A stretch of DNA of 64,000 nucleotides from Aliiroseovarius crassostreae (GCF_001307765.1 NZ_LKBA01000004.1:558001-622000), one strand, 5' to 3'; positions 47,399 through 56,738 are shown, numbered from the stretch's first letter. Notes: a model not told the origin generated them from the letters alone. Program-made: numbers and translations.

Positions 47399-48130
47399 GT
47401 GAGCGCGTTAGAAAAGATGCCAGGACACACCCGTTTGTATCGCCGTGGGGCGACCTATTACCACCGTGCAGCTATCCCCGTGGATATTGCTGATACCTAT
47501 CCAAAGAGCGAAGAAACCTTCTCGTTAAGGACGAAGGATTATGATGAAGCTCTCCGATTGGTGAAGATTAAGGTCGTTGAGGTCGATGAGCGGTTTGAAG
47601 AACACCGCCGTTGGCTAGCGGTTCAATCGGGTCCGGTGACCAATGAGCTTATCCCTGAGCAAATCCAGGCAGCAGCGGATGCTTACTATGCATCCATCTT
47701 GGATGAAGACGAGCAGGAGCGCTTGGAGGGCTTCCATGAAATTGCAGGGGAGTGGGCAGGGCAAACCTTAACGGATACCCCAAGGCGTACCTTCGAGGAG
47801 CACCAAGACGATTGGAATGGCTTCGAGGCTGTCGTCAGGTCAGACTATGCCCGTGGTCGCCTAGATGACTTCTTCAAAGATGAAGCTGAAGATGTTCTCA
47901 CATGGAACGGAATAGAAATTAGGCTTGATCCGAACTCGGGAAGTTGGCGGCTTCTGGTCCGGACGCTCCAAGAGGCGGCTATCAGGGCTTCCAAGGCGGT
48001 CTCTGAGCGCGACAAAGGAGAAGTAGTACCAACCCCTGCAACGCCCGTTCTGCATCCTTCTAAGGCACTAAGTAGGTCTTCCTTGCCGTTGTTTTCGGAG
48101 GCATCGAGAAAAAGAAACGCAGAGCAGTGA
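47399..48130 (+). pseudogene. Truncated site-specific integrase (N-terminal part only)
   Basis: 243 codons remain. The start GTG/ATG region reads KMPGHTRLYRRGATYYHRAAIPVDIADTYPKSEETFSLRTKDYDEAL, the N-terminal module (DUF6538-like) of phage-type tyrosine recombinases in alphaproteobacteria, which are normally about twice as long. The core-binding and catalytic (R...HxxR...Y) domains are absent. The last ~25 codons overlap an unrelated recombinase fragment on the other strand, so the gene was cut by a rearrangement near 48060-48105. Its position just downstream of tRNA-Ala is that of an integrase from an integrated element. GC is lower than in its neighbours. Confidence 0.75.
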
Positions 48131-48350
48131 TGCGGGCATTGTAGACCGAGGGGGTGACCTCGGTATCCGTCATGTGAAGCTGGTATGCGCGCAGATCCTC
48201 ACGCGTGGCCGTGCCCGGTGGATGCCCCAGAAACGAAGCAAAATCCTTGACCGCCCGGATATGCGCCCGTTGTGATTGGGGGCCCAAACCCCGAATGCGC
48301 ATGTCTTCGATCATTCGCTCCCGAAGCGGTGTTGTTCTCTCGCTGACCAT
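48060..48350 (-). pseudogene. Fragment of an IS91-associated-type tyrosine recombinase
   Basis: The 96 codons read MVSERTTPLRERMIEDMRIRGLGPQSQRAHIRAVKDFASFLGHPPG and continue to ITALRFFFSM. This is the N-terminal SAM-like DNA-binding domain of the tyrosine recombinases often linked to IS91-type elements. Similarity stops near FFFSM (about 48105), where the sequence passes into the convergent integrase fragment. No catalytic domain remains. Confidence 0.65.
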
Positions 48351-49052
48351 GAAATCCTTCTGTCTGTCGATTGAGAAACCTCAATCGTCAAACAGGCCAG
48401 CCAAATTGCAAAACCCGCAGGTCTATCAGGTGGAAATCAACAGCTGCCACAAGCGCCAGTGCCGCGCGAGCGGCTTCGTCCATGAGCCCAGAGGCACTAA
48501 TGCTGCGCTCTGCACGAATGTCACGTTTGTAGCGAACACGCTGTTTGCCATTCTTAAATGCCTTATTTAGATGCAAGCGCCTTCAAAAAGATCTGGCGGC
48601 AAGCTCGATCCGCCAGCCCAGACATTCCGGGGCCAACGCCTCAATACTACAACGTTCTTCGCTTCGGTGTTGAACTGGATTTTTTCGATTTCGTAAATCT
48701 TAGCACCGGCAAGAGTCCGTCAGCGTTTGCAGTAAAGCAGACATTGGAGCATCCGCAGCGAAAGCGCGCTTCGTCCCGCCCTGCGGTCCTCGATAGCGAC
48801 ATTTCGAACGGCTGGATTCGATGAAACCGCGTTCAGGGGCAAGCTATCTGGCACGGCATATTCCAATTTGAACTGACAGCGCGATGTAAGCGGACAGATG
48901 ATTTGTCCCCTTGAGCACCCGTCAGTATCACTAAAGCGTTTCGACGTTCACCTGAGGCATGGAAAAGTCGACGCGCCGCAAGAGACATCAATGTCGTGGG
49001 CGTTTCTCGCATTTTTAGAAAAATCGGTGGGTTCGCTTTTGTCGGAACCGTT
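48351..49052. other. Degraded region downstream of the integrase fragments
   Basis: About 700 bp without an intact gene. Short frames (48388-48576 minus, 48558-48824 plus) have no recognisable family and are probably decayed mobile DNA. Repeat copy 3 lies at its right end (48931-49018). No second copy of the tRNA 3' end was found, so the right attachment site appears lost or lies elsewhere. Confidence 0.55.
48931..49018. repeat. Dispersed intergenic repeat, copy 3
   Basis: It begins CTAAAGCGTTTCGA (48931-48944), the same end as copy 1. Segment 48978-49006 matches the reverse complement of 14403-14431 at 28 of 29 positions. It ends in TTTTTAG at 49018. At 88 bp it is a shortened copy in inverted orientation. 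Confidence 0.78.
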
Positions 49053-50060
49053 TTAGTTCTGGATCAGGGCGCTTTGCCATTCTGACAGAAACTTGTTTCG
49101 CTTCAGGGTGTCCAGGAATGTCATCAGCGCAGGTTCCAGTGCGATCGTTGCATGCTCGGCGCCATTTTTTTGTCCATTGAGTGGTGGCAGCAGCCGGGCA
49201 TCGTCGGTCTGGCTGGTTTGATAGGCGACGAGGAATTGAATAAATCGCTCTGCGGCTTGCGGTTCCTTGGAGGCGCTTGAAACCAGAGCGGTCCGCATCA
49301 TCGTTGTGGGAAAGTCAGAGGGCAACACAATTTCGAGGATGTCCTGGCTTTCGGTGCGGGCCTGGGCATAGCTGCCAAGCACATTATAGGCGACAACAAT
49401 CTTTCCATCGATCAGATCGTCGATCATGTCACCCGAACAGCAATAAAGCCGAACATCCAGGCTGCCCATTACCTCCATGAGCCGCCAGAACGTATCAGAC
49501 GCCCGCGCGTCTTGTGTTGCAAACAGATAGCCAAGCCCCGACTGTTGAACGTCATAGGTCCCGACGCGATTTCGGAAGACGTCAGGGCGGGCGCGCAACG
49601 CTTCGATAAGCTCTTGTCGCGATTTTGGGAGCGGCAGGCCCTCGAAGGCTGCGCGATTGATAACGATCGCCGCTGGCTCTGACGTGAAGGCAAACAGGCT
49701 GCGCCGCCAATGCGCCCAGGACGGGTGAGAGACAGTGCCAAGTTCGAGCGCATAGCCATCATTTGCCAGTTTGAACTGCAAATCCATGGCGCTCGAGATT
49801 GCGATATCGAAGAGATCGGGGGTTTCCCGAAAGCGCCGGTCGAGATCCGCCGTGCCGGTGACAAGATAGTCTATCGAGATATCGGGATTTTGTGCGGTGA
49901 AGGCCTGTATCAAGGGGGCGAACAGGTCGGTATCCGTGCTTGAGAGGACACGGAGGGTCGTCACCGCCTGCGCGCCATTGAACGTTTTCTGATCTTCCCA
50001 CGCCTGGGCTACGGATGCATGAAAAAAGAAAACAAGGGCTAAAGTAAGATAGAAACGCAT
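49053..50060 (-). CDS. Extracellular solute-binding protein in the tctDE operon
   Basis: A 335-residue periplasmic protein from the ATG of MRFYLTLALVFFFHASVAQAWE (signal peptide). The frame upstream lies inside the kinase gene. TLRVLSSTDTDLFAPLIQAFTAQNPDISIDYLVTGTADLD and GLPLPKSRQELIEAL are typical of the Fe3+/spermidine-type ABC binding-protein fold. The pair CC near residue 209 (LYCCSG) is unusual. No ABC permease or ATPase is nearby. Its start overlaps the 3' end of tctE by 22 bp, so it is coupled to the sensor kinase and may serve as its ligand receptor; this is inference. Confidence 0.86.
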   Translation of the reverse strand: MRFYLTLALVFFFHASVAQAWEDQKTFNGAQAVTTLRVLSSTDTDLFAPLIQAFTAQNPDISIDYLVTGTADLDRRFRETPDLFDIAISSAMDLQFKLANDGYALELGTVSHPSWAHWRRSLFAFTSEPAAIVINRAAFEGLPLPKSRQELIEALRARPDVFRNRVGTYDVQQSGLGYLFATQDARASDTFWRLMEVMGSLDVRLYCCSGDMIDDLIDGKIVVAYNVLGSYAQARTESQDILEIVLPSDFPTTMMRTALVSSASKEPQAAERFIQFLVAYQTSQTDDARLLPPLNGQKNGAEHATIALEPALMTFLDTLKRNKFLSEWQSALIQN

Positions 50061-51388
50061 GCGCCGCCCCCCGGTTGGTTTTTCAATCTGACCGTTCCGC
50101 CATGTGCTTCGGCAACGTCCAGTGCAATGGTCAGGCCCAGGCCGGATCCGATGCTGTCCTTCGCGTTGGCCCCCCGCTGAAAGCGCGTTGTCAGAGTGTC
50201 CATTTCGGCTTCTGGAAACCCCGGACCACAATCGCAGACCGTGATCTGCGTTTCCGGGCTTGCCGAGACAGTGATTTCGATCCGGCTTTCGGCGGGGCCG
50301 TATTTCATGGCGTTGTCGATCAGGTTGCGCACGGCGTTCTGGAGCAAGATCGGATCGCCGGAAAAGGGCACATGGGGATCCCCTTGCAAGATGAGCGACA
50401 AATCCCTCATCTCGGCGATGGGTGTCATGCGCTGCACCAGATCCCGCACCAATTCGACAAGGTCGAGTTTTTCCCTTTCAAGGTGATCAGCCCGGAAGGT
50501 GATCATCGCATGGTCCAGCAACTGACCCGCCGCACGCGAGCTTTCATCAATGGCTTTCATCATCGACCGCATTGCTTCGCGGTTTTCTGATTTGTCGACC
50601 CGTTGCAACGTGGCCTCAGCATAAGAACGCACTGTTGCAAGCGGGGTGCGGACGCGATGCGCAGCCTCGGCAATGAAATCCTCCGACTGGCTCAAGGATT
50701 GATCAAGCCGTCCCATCAGGGAATTCAGCGATCTGACCAAAGGGGCCATCTCGCGTGGGACAGGTTTGTTGAACGGGCTGAGGTCCTGCGGCCCCCGGCG
50801 CGTGACCGAAGTTGTCAGCTTGCCCAGTTGCCCGATGGTGGTTGCCGTTGCCCAATAGGATAAAACGGCCGTCAGGGCAAAGAAGCTTAAGCCAAGCAGG
50901 GCGGCATTACGCGAAATCTGGCGCAGTGTTTCTGAAAGCGCGTCTTGGGTTTGGGCAAGGACAATCTGTATGTCCGTCCGTTTGTCTATTCCGATCAGCG
51001 GGCGCGTGGCGCTGATCTTGCGCACCTGGGATCCCCGCATCTGGCCGGATTGAAAGGGGGGATCGTCTGAGAAGGCAAGATCCTCGTAGCCCGATAGAAA
51101 GGTTCCATCCTGATAAACCGCATAGAAAACCCTGTCGTCCGCCGGGGTGCCCAGCATCGAAAACGCCGAATAGGGCAGGTCCAGCTCAATCTCACCATTG
51201 CGAATGGCTGCGGCGTCCAGCATGGATGCCACGGAGGCCCGCAGGATATCGTCCTGCCCTTGTTGTGCAACCTGAACCGCGAAACTGCGCACCGCAAAAA
51301 ACAACAGCAATGCGAGAATGGCTGCCCCCCCGATCAAGGCCAGCATCAAGCGGTTTCTGAGGGATCCTGAGACAGCTGGCCTATCCAT
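50039..51388 (-). CDS. tctE: Sensor histidine kinase, TctE-like
   Basis: A 449-residue kinase. I start at ATG 51388, which overlaps the tctD stop. Two membrane helices (MLALIGGAAILALLLFFAV, ALLGLSFFALTAVLSYWA) enclose a periplasmic domain of ~125 residues. The H-box is AEAAHRVRTPLATVRSYAEA: the residue after His is Arg, not the common Glu/Asp. ATP-binding motifs NAVRNLIDNAMKYG, DCGPGFP and GSGLGLTIA are intact. It probably senses carboxylates or the associated binding protein and signals to TctD. Confidence 0.93.
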   Translation of the reverse strand: MDRPAVSGSLRNRLMLALIGGAAILALLLFFAVRSFAVQVAQQGQDDILRASVASMLDAAAIRNGEIELDLPYSAFSMLGTPADDRVFYAVYQDGTFLSGYEDLAFSDDPPFQSGQMRGSQVRKISATRPLIGIDKRTDIQIVLAQTQDALSETLRQISRNAALLGLSFFALTAVLSYWATATTIGQLGKLTTSVTRRGPQDLSPFNKPVPREMAPLVRSLNSLMGRLDQSLSQSEDFIAEAAHRVRTPLATVRSYAEATLQRVDKSENREAMRSMMKAIDESSRAAGQLLDHAMITFRADHLEREKLDLVELVRDLVQRMTPIAEMRDLSLILQGDPHVPFSGDPILLQNAVRNLIDNAMKYGPAESRIEITVSASPETQITVCDCGPGFPEAEMDTLTTRFQRGANAKDSIGSGLGLTIALDVAEAHGGTVRLKNQPGGGACVSILL

Positions 51389-52049
51389 CTTGGTCCAACC
51401 GATAGCCAAGCCCACGCAGGGTTGTTATCCGCAGATCAGACGCGGACAGGAGTTTGCGTAAGCGGCCGACATAGACCTCAATCGCATTTTCGGACACATC
51501 GTCATCATAGGAAAACAACCTGTCGGACAGTTTGCTTTTGGAAAATATTTTCCCCGGCGCGTTCAGGAAGACCTCAAGCAGACGGAGTTCGCGGTTGCGC
51601 AGGTTCACCGCTTCGCCCGCCACAGTCAGGAAACCTGCAACCGGATCGAAGATGATCCCCCCCACCTCGATCGTGGTCTTCGCATTGCCGGTCTGGCGGC
51701 GCAGAACGGCACGACAGCGCGCCTCAAGCTCGGCGTGATCAAAGGGTTTGGTGACATAGTCATCGGCCCCAAGATCGAGCGATCCGATTCGGTCTGACAC
51801 CTGACTGCGTGCGGTCAAAACGATGACCGGTGTATCAAAATCACTCGCCCTGTGGCGTTTGAGAAAGTCCCGCCCGTCCCCATCGGGAAGCATGATGTCA
51901 AGCAAGATCAGGTCATATTCCCCTGTCGCGACGAATCCCCAGGCGTCCTCTAAATTTTCTGCATGATCAACAACATGGCCATCAAGGCGCATACGTGAAC
52001 CGATGGCATTTGCCAGCTCTTGATTGTCTTCGATCAACAGAAACTTCAT
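51381..52049 (-). CDS. tctD: OmpR-family response regulator, TctD-like
   Basis: A 222-residue regulator. The receiver has E7-D8, phospho-acceptor D51 (LILLDIMLPDGDG), a switch Thr (VLTARS) and Lys (YVTKPF). The winged-helix domain ends GRLRKLLSASDLRITTLRGLGYRL. It is first in the tctD-tctE-binding-protein operon, divergent from tctCBA. Three tandem 11-bp repeats 20 bp before its start are the likely binding site. Confidence 0.95.
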   Translation of the reverse strand: MKFLLIEDNQELANAIGSRMRLDGHVVDHAENLEDAWGFVATGEYDLILLDIMLPDGDGRDFLKRHRASDFDTPVIVLTARSQVSDRIGSLDLGADDYVTKPFDHAELEARCRAVLRRQTGNAKTTIEVGGIIFDPVAGFLTVAGEAVNLRNRELRLLEVFLNAPGKIFSKSKLSDRLFSYDDDVSENAIEVYVGRLRKLLSASDLRITTLRGLGYRLDQDG

Positions 52050-52068
52050 GTGAGGGCGAGGCTCTTTT

Positions 52069-52101
52069 CAGGTTTGTGACAGGTTTGTGTCAGGTTGGTG
52101 T
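52069..52101. promoter_or_regulatory. Three tandem 11-bp repeats, probable TctD site
   Basis: CAGGTTTGTGA, CAGGTTTGTGT and CAGGTTGGTGT follow each other without gaps. An 11-bp period puts each unit on the same DNA face, as OmpR/PhoB-type regulators require. The array sits 20 bp from tctD and 57 bp from tctC, so it could serve both promoters. Confidence 0.8.
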
Positions 52102-52157
52102 GTTCTAGTTCTCTCAGCTGACCCGCGATGCGGGGAGTTGTCAATTGGGAGGAAAGC

Positions 52158-53141
52158 ATGACGAAATTTGAACTAGGTCGCCGCAGCTTTATCGCGGCTG
52201 TCGCAGCCCTTGCCCTTGCCGCTCCGGCGATGGCAGATGGGCACAAGGTTGCGGACAGCATCCACTTTCTGATCCCCGGAGGGGCCGGGGGTGGCTGGGA
52301 CGGAACTGCTCGCGGCACGGGTGAGGCCCTCACGCGATCGGGGCTGGTCGGGACCGCCTCTTACGAGAACATGTCAGGTGGCGGCGGCGGCAAAGCCATC
52401 GGCTACATGATTGAAAATGCCGACAGCAATCAGGGCACGTTGATGGTCAACTCGACCCCGATCGTGATCCGGTCCCTGACCGGAATGTTCCCGTATAACT
52501 TCCGCGACCTGACGCTGGTGGCGGGAACGATCGGGGATTACGCGGCCATTGTTGTGGGCAAGGACAGCCCGATCAATAGCATGGCTGATCTGATTGCGGC
52601 GTTTGACGCCAACCCGTCGGGAACGGCGATTGGTGGCGGGTCCGTGCCGGGTGGCATGGATCACCTTGTTGCGGCCATGGTGATGGAAGCCGCGGGCAAG
52701 GATGCGCTGGAGGTCAAGTACATTCCTTATGATGCGGGTGGCAAGGCAATGGCCGCGCTGCTCTCGGGTGAGATCGCCGCCCTGTCGACGGGTTTTTCAG
52801 AAGCTGTCGACCTTTCCAATGCGGGCGAGGTTAAGATTATCGGCGTAACTTCAGGTGAGCGTGTGGCCGCGGCGCCGGATGCGATGACGATGAAAGAGCA
52901 GGGTATCGACACCACTTTCGTCAACTGGCGCGGCTTCTTTGGCGTGCCCGGCCTGCCAGCGGACAAGCTGGCCATGTATCAGGACGCAATTGCCAAGATG
53001 TATGACACGCCCGAATGGGAAGAGGTTCGTGCCCGCAACGGTTGGGTCAATATCCACAATTCAGGCGATGATTTCCTCAGCTTTCTTGAAAGCCAGGAAA
53101 AGGCCATTGCTGACCTGATGAAGAAGCTGGGCTTCCTCTGA
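52158..53141 (+). CDS. tctC: Tripartite tricarboxylate transporter binding protein
   Basis: A 327-residue periplasmic receptor from the ATG behind GGGAGGAAAGC; residues upstream of it in frame are not part of the protein. The signal peptide MTKFELGRRSFIAAVAALAL contains twin arginine-like GRRSF, so Tat export is possible. FLIPGGAGGGWDGTARGTGEAL is the ligand-loop motif of TctC (Bug) proteins. It binds a carboxylate such as citrate or tartrate and delivers it to TctAB. Confidence 0.94.
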   Translation: MTKFELGRRSFIAAVAALALAAPAMADGHKVADSIHFLIPGGAGGGWDGTARGTGEALTRSGLVGTASYENMSGGGGGKAIGYMIENADSNQGTLMVNSTPIVIRSLTGMFPYNFRDLTLVAGTIGDYAAIVVGKDSPINSMADLIAAFDANPSGTAIGGGSVPGGMDHLVAAMVMEAAGKDALEVKYIPYDAGGKAMAALLSGEIAALSTGFSEAVDLSNAGEVKIIGVTSGERVAAAPDAMTMKEQGIDTTFVNWRGFFGVPGLPADKLAMYQDAIAKMYDTPEWEEVRARNGWVNIHNSGDDFLSFLESQEKAIADLMKKLGFL

Positions 53142-53203
53142 TTGCCCATCTGGCAGGGCGGTTTGCCGTCCTGCCGCATTCGTTTTAAGGGGAGTGAAAT
53201 AAC

Positions 53204-53686
53204 ATGGCCTTGGATCGTTGGATTGCACTAATTTTGCTGGGCGTCTGTCTCGCATACGGTTATGCGGCCTGGTTCACAATGGATGCCAGCCTTGCGCCTT
53301 TCATGAAGCGAAATCCGATCTGGCCCAGCACTTTTCCCAAAGTTCTGTCGATCTTGGGCGGGCTGGCCTGTCTGGCGATCTTGCTGGGCTTGGAAAAGAC
53401 CGCGCCCAAGGAGGCGGAAATCGATTATCGCCGTTTGTGGGAATACCATTTGGGGCAGGCGCTTTTGTTGCTTGCGTTGATGGTTGCTTATGCACTTTGC
53501 CTGCGTCCGCTGGGCTTTCTGCTGTCGACCTCGGGTTTTCTGATCCTGGGATCCTTCATTCTGGGCGAGCGTAAATGGCACATCATGCTTCCTGTGTCGG
53601 TCATAGCAACACTCGCTGTCTGGTATCTCGTGCAAGAGGTGCTTGGTATCTATATGCGCGCCCTGCCGGGCGTTTTGGGAGGCTGA
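53204..53686 (+). CDS. tctB: Tripartite tricarboxylate transporter small membrane subunit
   Basis: A 160-residue protein with four helices (WIALILLGVCLAYGYAAWF, VLSILGGLACLAILLGLE, ALLLLALMVAYALCLRPLGFLL, WHIMLPVSVIATLAVWYLVQ), the TctB pattern. It forms the membrane part with TctA. It lies 62 bp after tctC, and tctA starts 1 bp after its stop. Confidence 0.93.
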   Translation: MALDRWIALILLGVCLAYGYAAWFTMDASLAPFMKRNPIWPSTFPKVLSILGGLACLAILLGLEKTAPKEAEIDYRRLWEYHLGQALLLLALMVAYALCLRPLGFLLSTSGFLILGSFILGERKWHIMLPVSVIATLAVWYLVQEVLGIYMRALPGVLGG

Positions 53687-53687
53687 T

Positions 53688-55199
53688 ATGCTTGAAGGAC
53701 TTCTGATTGGCCTGCAAACGGCCCTGTCTTTGCAAAATCTTCTGATGGTTATCGGTGGCTGCCTGATTGGCACTTTTATCGGCATGCTTCCGGGGCTGGG
53801 GCCCATGTCCATCATCGCGATCATGATCCCCGTCGCCATTTCCATGGGCGACCCTTCGGCGGCGCTGATTTTGCTTGCGGGGGTTTATTACGGTGCAATT
53901 TTCGGGGGGTCGACCTCTTCGATCCTTCTCAATGCTCCCGGCGTTGCCGGAACTGTCGCATCAAGTTTTGACGGCTACCCGATGGCGCAGCAGGGCAAGG
54001 CAGGCAAGGCGCTGACCATTGCGGCAATTGCAAGCTTTGCTGGCGGCACCATTGGAGCGTTGCTTCTGATGGTCTTTGCGCCCGCGCTTTCTTCGGTTGC
54101 ACTGCTGTTTCACTCGGCCGAGTATTTCGCGCTGATGGTGGTTGGCCTGTCTGCCATTGCGGCATTTGCTGGCACGGGTCAGGTTGCAAAAGCCATGATC
54201 ATGACCATTCTCGGCCTGATCATGGCAACGGTTGGTGAAGGGGCGTTGTTCAATCTGCCGCGCTTCACCATGGGTATCATGGACCTGCAATCGGGATTTG
54301 GCTTTATCACGCTTGCCATGGCGATGTTTGCCTTGCCCGAGGCGCTGTTCCTTGTCCTCAAGCCGAAAAACCTGAAAGGGGATGACGGCGAAATCAAGGA
54401 TCTCCGTATCACCGGTGCGGAAGCCAAGGCCATTGCGCCGGTCATTGGGCGGCAGTCGCTGCAAGGGTTCTTTATCGGTGTTCTGCCCGGGGCGGGGGCG
54501 ACAATCGCAAGTTTCCTTGGCTACGCGGTTGAGCGCAATATCGCTCCGAAACATGAGCAAGAAGAGTTCGGTAAAGGGTCGATCAAAGGGCTCGCTGCGC
54601 CAGAGACCGCGAATAACGCCGCCTGCACCGGGTCTTTCGTGCCGCTCCTGACACTGGGTATTCCCGGTTCCGGCACAACGGCCATCCTTCTGGGCGCGCT
54701 GATCGCTCTGAACGTCACGCCGGGTCCGCGCCTGATGCTGGATGAGCCGCAGATCTTCTGGGCGGTCATCATGTCGATGTTCATCGGCAATCTCGTGCTC
54801 TTGATTCTGAACCTGCCGCTGATCCCCTATATCGCCAAGGTTCTGGCGGTGCCGCGCAATTACCTGATCCCGTTCATCCTGTTCTTTACCCTGATGGGCG
54901 CCTATATCGGCCAGAATAATGCAACGGAGTTGCTGCTGTTGGTCGGCTTCGGGATTTGCGCCACCGCGATGAAGTTTGCGGACTACCCGCTTGCGCCATT
55001 GCTGATTGGCTTCATCCTGGGCGGTATGATGGAGGATAACTTTGCGCGCTCCATGCAGCTTTATGACGGTATCGCCTTCATTTGGGAACGCCCGATGACA
55101 TTGGCCCTTCTGGTCATTGCGGCCATTCTGATTGTCCTGCCAAGCTACCGCGCCAAACGGGCGAAAGCACGGGCGGCGGGGGTTGCCGACGGCGATTGA
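53688..55199 (+). CDS. tctA: Tripartite tricarboxylate transporter large membrane subunit
   Basis: A 503-residue protein with about 11-12 helices, starting at ATG 53688 (MLEGLLIGLQTALSLQNLLMV). GMLPGLGPMSIIAIMIP, the signature GVYYGAIFGGSTSSILLNAPG and its second-half counterpart TGSFVPLLTLGIPGSGTTAILLGAL are the TctA motifs. It carries out ion-coupled uptake of the carboxylate supplied by TctC. Last gene of tctCBA. Confidence 0.97.
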   Translation: MLEGLLIGLQTALSLQNLLMVIGGCLIGTFIGMLPGLGPMSIIAIMIPVAISMGDPSAALILLAGVYYGAIFGGSTSSILLNAPGVAGTVASSFDGYPMAQQGKAGKALTIAAIASFAGGTIGALLLMVFAPALSSVALLFHSAEYFALMVVGLSAIAAFAGTGQVAKAMIMTILGLIMATVGEGALFNLPRFTMGIMDLQSGFGFITLAMAMFALPEALFLVLKPKNLKGDDGEIKDLRITGAEAKAIAPVIGRQSLQGFFIGVLPGAGATIASFLGYAVERNIAPKHEQEEFGKGSIKGLAAPETANNAACTGSFVPLLTLGIPGSGTTAILLGALIALNVTPGPRLMLDEPQIFWAVIMSMFIGNLVLLILNLPLIPYIAKVLAVPRNYLIPFILFFTLMGAYIGQNNATELLLLVGFGICATAMKFADYPLAPLLIGFILGGMMEDNFARSMQLYDGIAFIWERPMTLALLVIAAILIVLPSYRAKRAKARAAGVADGD

Positions 55200-55463
55200 G
55201 GCATCTTTACTGGCGGGCTGGTTATGCCTCCGACGGAAGACAGTGTTGGGAAGATCTGGAAAGAACAGACACTCCAAACGGTTCCTTTGTCGGGGGCGTG
55301 ACCAGCTTCACCCCCTTGATCGCTCCCCGCTGAACGGCTGATTTCACTCAACCAATCTCAAATGGCTTAGCTTTTGGCTTGTCGCATGTGACCCGACACG
55401 AACGGGGTACGCTTTGACACCGGAAAAGATTGCCCTGTCTCTCTTGCGCGTTATGCTGCGGCT

Positions 55464-56738
55464 ATGACACATGCTGATGACATCGCCTTGCTGACATCGC
55501 TTTACGATGCGGCGATCAAGGCTGCCGATCCGATGCACGCCCTGGCGCGCCACCTGCCTGCGCCGCCAAAGGGGCGGGTTGTTGTTGTGGGGGCGGGCAA
55601 GGGGACGGCCCATATGGCGGCGGCGTTGGAGGCGCTTTGGGATGGCCCATTGCAAGGTGTCGTGGTCACCCGCTACGGGTTTTCGGTTCCTTGTGAACAG
55701 ATCAGGGTTCTTGAGGCGGCGCACCCGGTGCCGGATGAGGCCGGTGTCAAAGCCAGCAAGGCGCTGTTTGAGGCCGTCCGGGATCTGACGCCAGATGACC
55801 TTGTGATTGCATTGATCTGTGGCGGCGGCTCTGCCCTGTTGCCCTGCCCGCCAGAGGGGATGACGCTTGCAGATGAGCAGCTGCTGAACAGGGCGCTGCT
55901 GGCCTCTGGCGCCCCCATTTCAGCCATGAACGCGATCCGGAAACATATGTCCGGGATCAAGGGTGGACGCCTTGCTGCAGCATGTCACCCGGCCAAGCTG
56001 GTCAGCCTGATTGTGTCTGATGTGCCGGGGGATGATCCCGCGCAGGTGGCCTCGGGCCCGACCGTGCCGGATGCAACCGGGCGCAAGGCGGCTCTTGCGG
56101 CCATTCGGGACTATTGCATCGACGTGCCGGACCATATCATCGCGCATATCCAAGAGAGTGCTGCCCCCAATCCAACCCATTCCGATTTCGCTGGCAATGA
56201 GGTGCGTGTGATTGCCTCTGCCGCCAAGTCGCTTGAAGCCGCCGCCGAGCGGGCCGGGGCGCTTGGTCTGCCTGCGCTCATCCTGTCTGACGCGATTGAG
56301 GGGGAGGCGCGCGACATTGGCCGGATGCATGCCGCTCTTGCGCGCGAAGTTGCGCTGCGGGACCGCCCATTTGCCAAACCCGTGGTGCTCCTGTCGGGGG
56401 GCGAAACCACCGTCACCCTGCGTGACGGGGGCGAGAGGTCCGGGCGCGGGGGGCGCAACACCGAGTTCCTCCTGTCCTTTGCGCTCGATATGGAAGGGGT
56501 GGCCGGCGTCAGCGCCCTTGCCGCAGATACGGATGGAATTGATGGATCCGAGGAGAATGCCGGGGCGTTTGCCAGTGGACAGACTGCGCAGGCAATCCGC
56601 GATACGGGTCATGACCCGCGCGAGCTGCTGGCGGGTCACGATGCCTATACCGCCTTCGAACAGATAGGCGGGCTGTTCACTCCGGGGCCGTCCGGGACCA
56701 ATGTGAATGATTTTCGCGCCATATTGATCCGCGAATGA
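55464..56738 (+). CDS. Glycerate 2-kinase / hydroxypyruvate reductase-type protein (MOFRL family)
   Basis: A 424-residue protein of the GckA/TtuD family. VVVVGAGKGTAHMAAALEALWDG, ALICGGGSALLPCPPEGMTLADEQ and the C-terminal MOFRL domain with LLSGGETTVTLRDGGERSGRGGRNTEFLLSFAL and ALAADTDGIDG are intact. Such enzymes phosphorylate glycerate at C2 (older name TtuD, tartrate/hydroxypyruvate metabolism). Closeness to tctCBA fits use of tartrate-like acids, as a guess. The start ATG at 55464 lies 264 bp after tctA, so it may have its own promoter. Confidence 0.9.
   Translation: MTHADDIALLTSLYDAAIKAADPMHALARHLPAPPKGRVVVVGAGKGTAHMAAALEALWDGPLQGVVVTRYGFSVPCEQIRVLEAAHPVPDEAGVKASKALFEAVRDLTPDDLVIALICGGGSALLPCPPEGMTLADEQLLNRALLASGAPISAMNAIRKHMSGIKGGRLAAACHPAKLVSLIVSDVPGDDPAQVASGPTVPDATGRKAALAAIRDYCIDVPDHIIAHIQESAAPNPTHSDFAGNEVRVIASAAKSLEAAAERAGALGLPALILSDAIEGEARDIGRMHAALAREVALRDRPFAKPVVLLSGGETTVTLRDGGERSGRGGRNTEFLLSFALDMEGVAGVSALAADTDGIDGSEENAGAFASGQTAQAIRDTGHDPRELLAGHDAYTAFEQIGGLFTPGPSGTNVNDFRAILIRE

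Noticed and set aside
48388..48824. Two short genes in the scar region (62 and 88 codons)
   Set aside because: No start context, no recognisable family, and they lie within decayed mobile DNA.
52069..52101. CRISPR-like array
   Set aside because: The 11-bp units are contiguous without spacers, so this is an operator-type repeat. No CRISPR array or cas gene was seen in the window.
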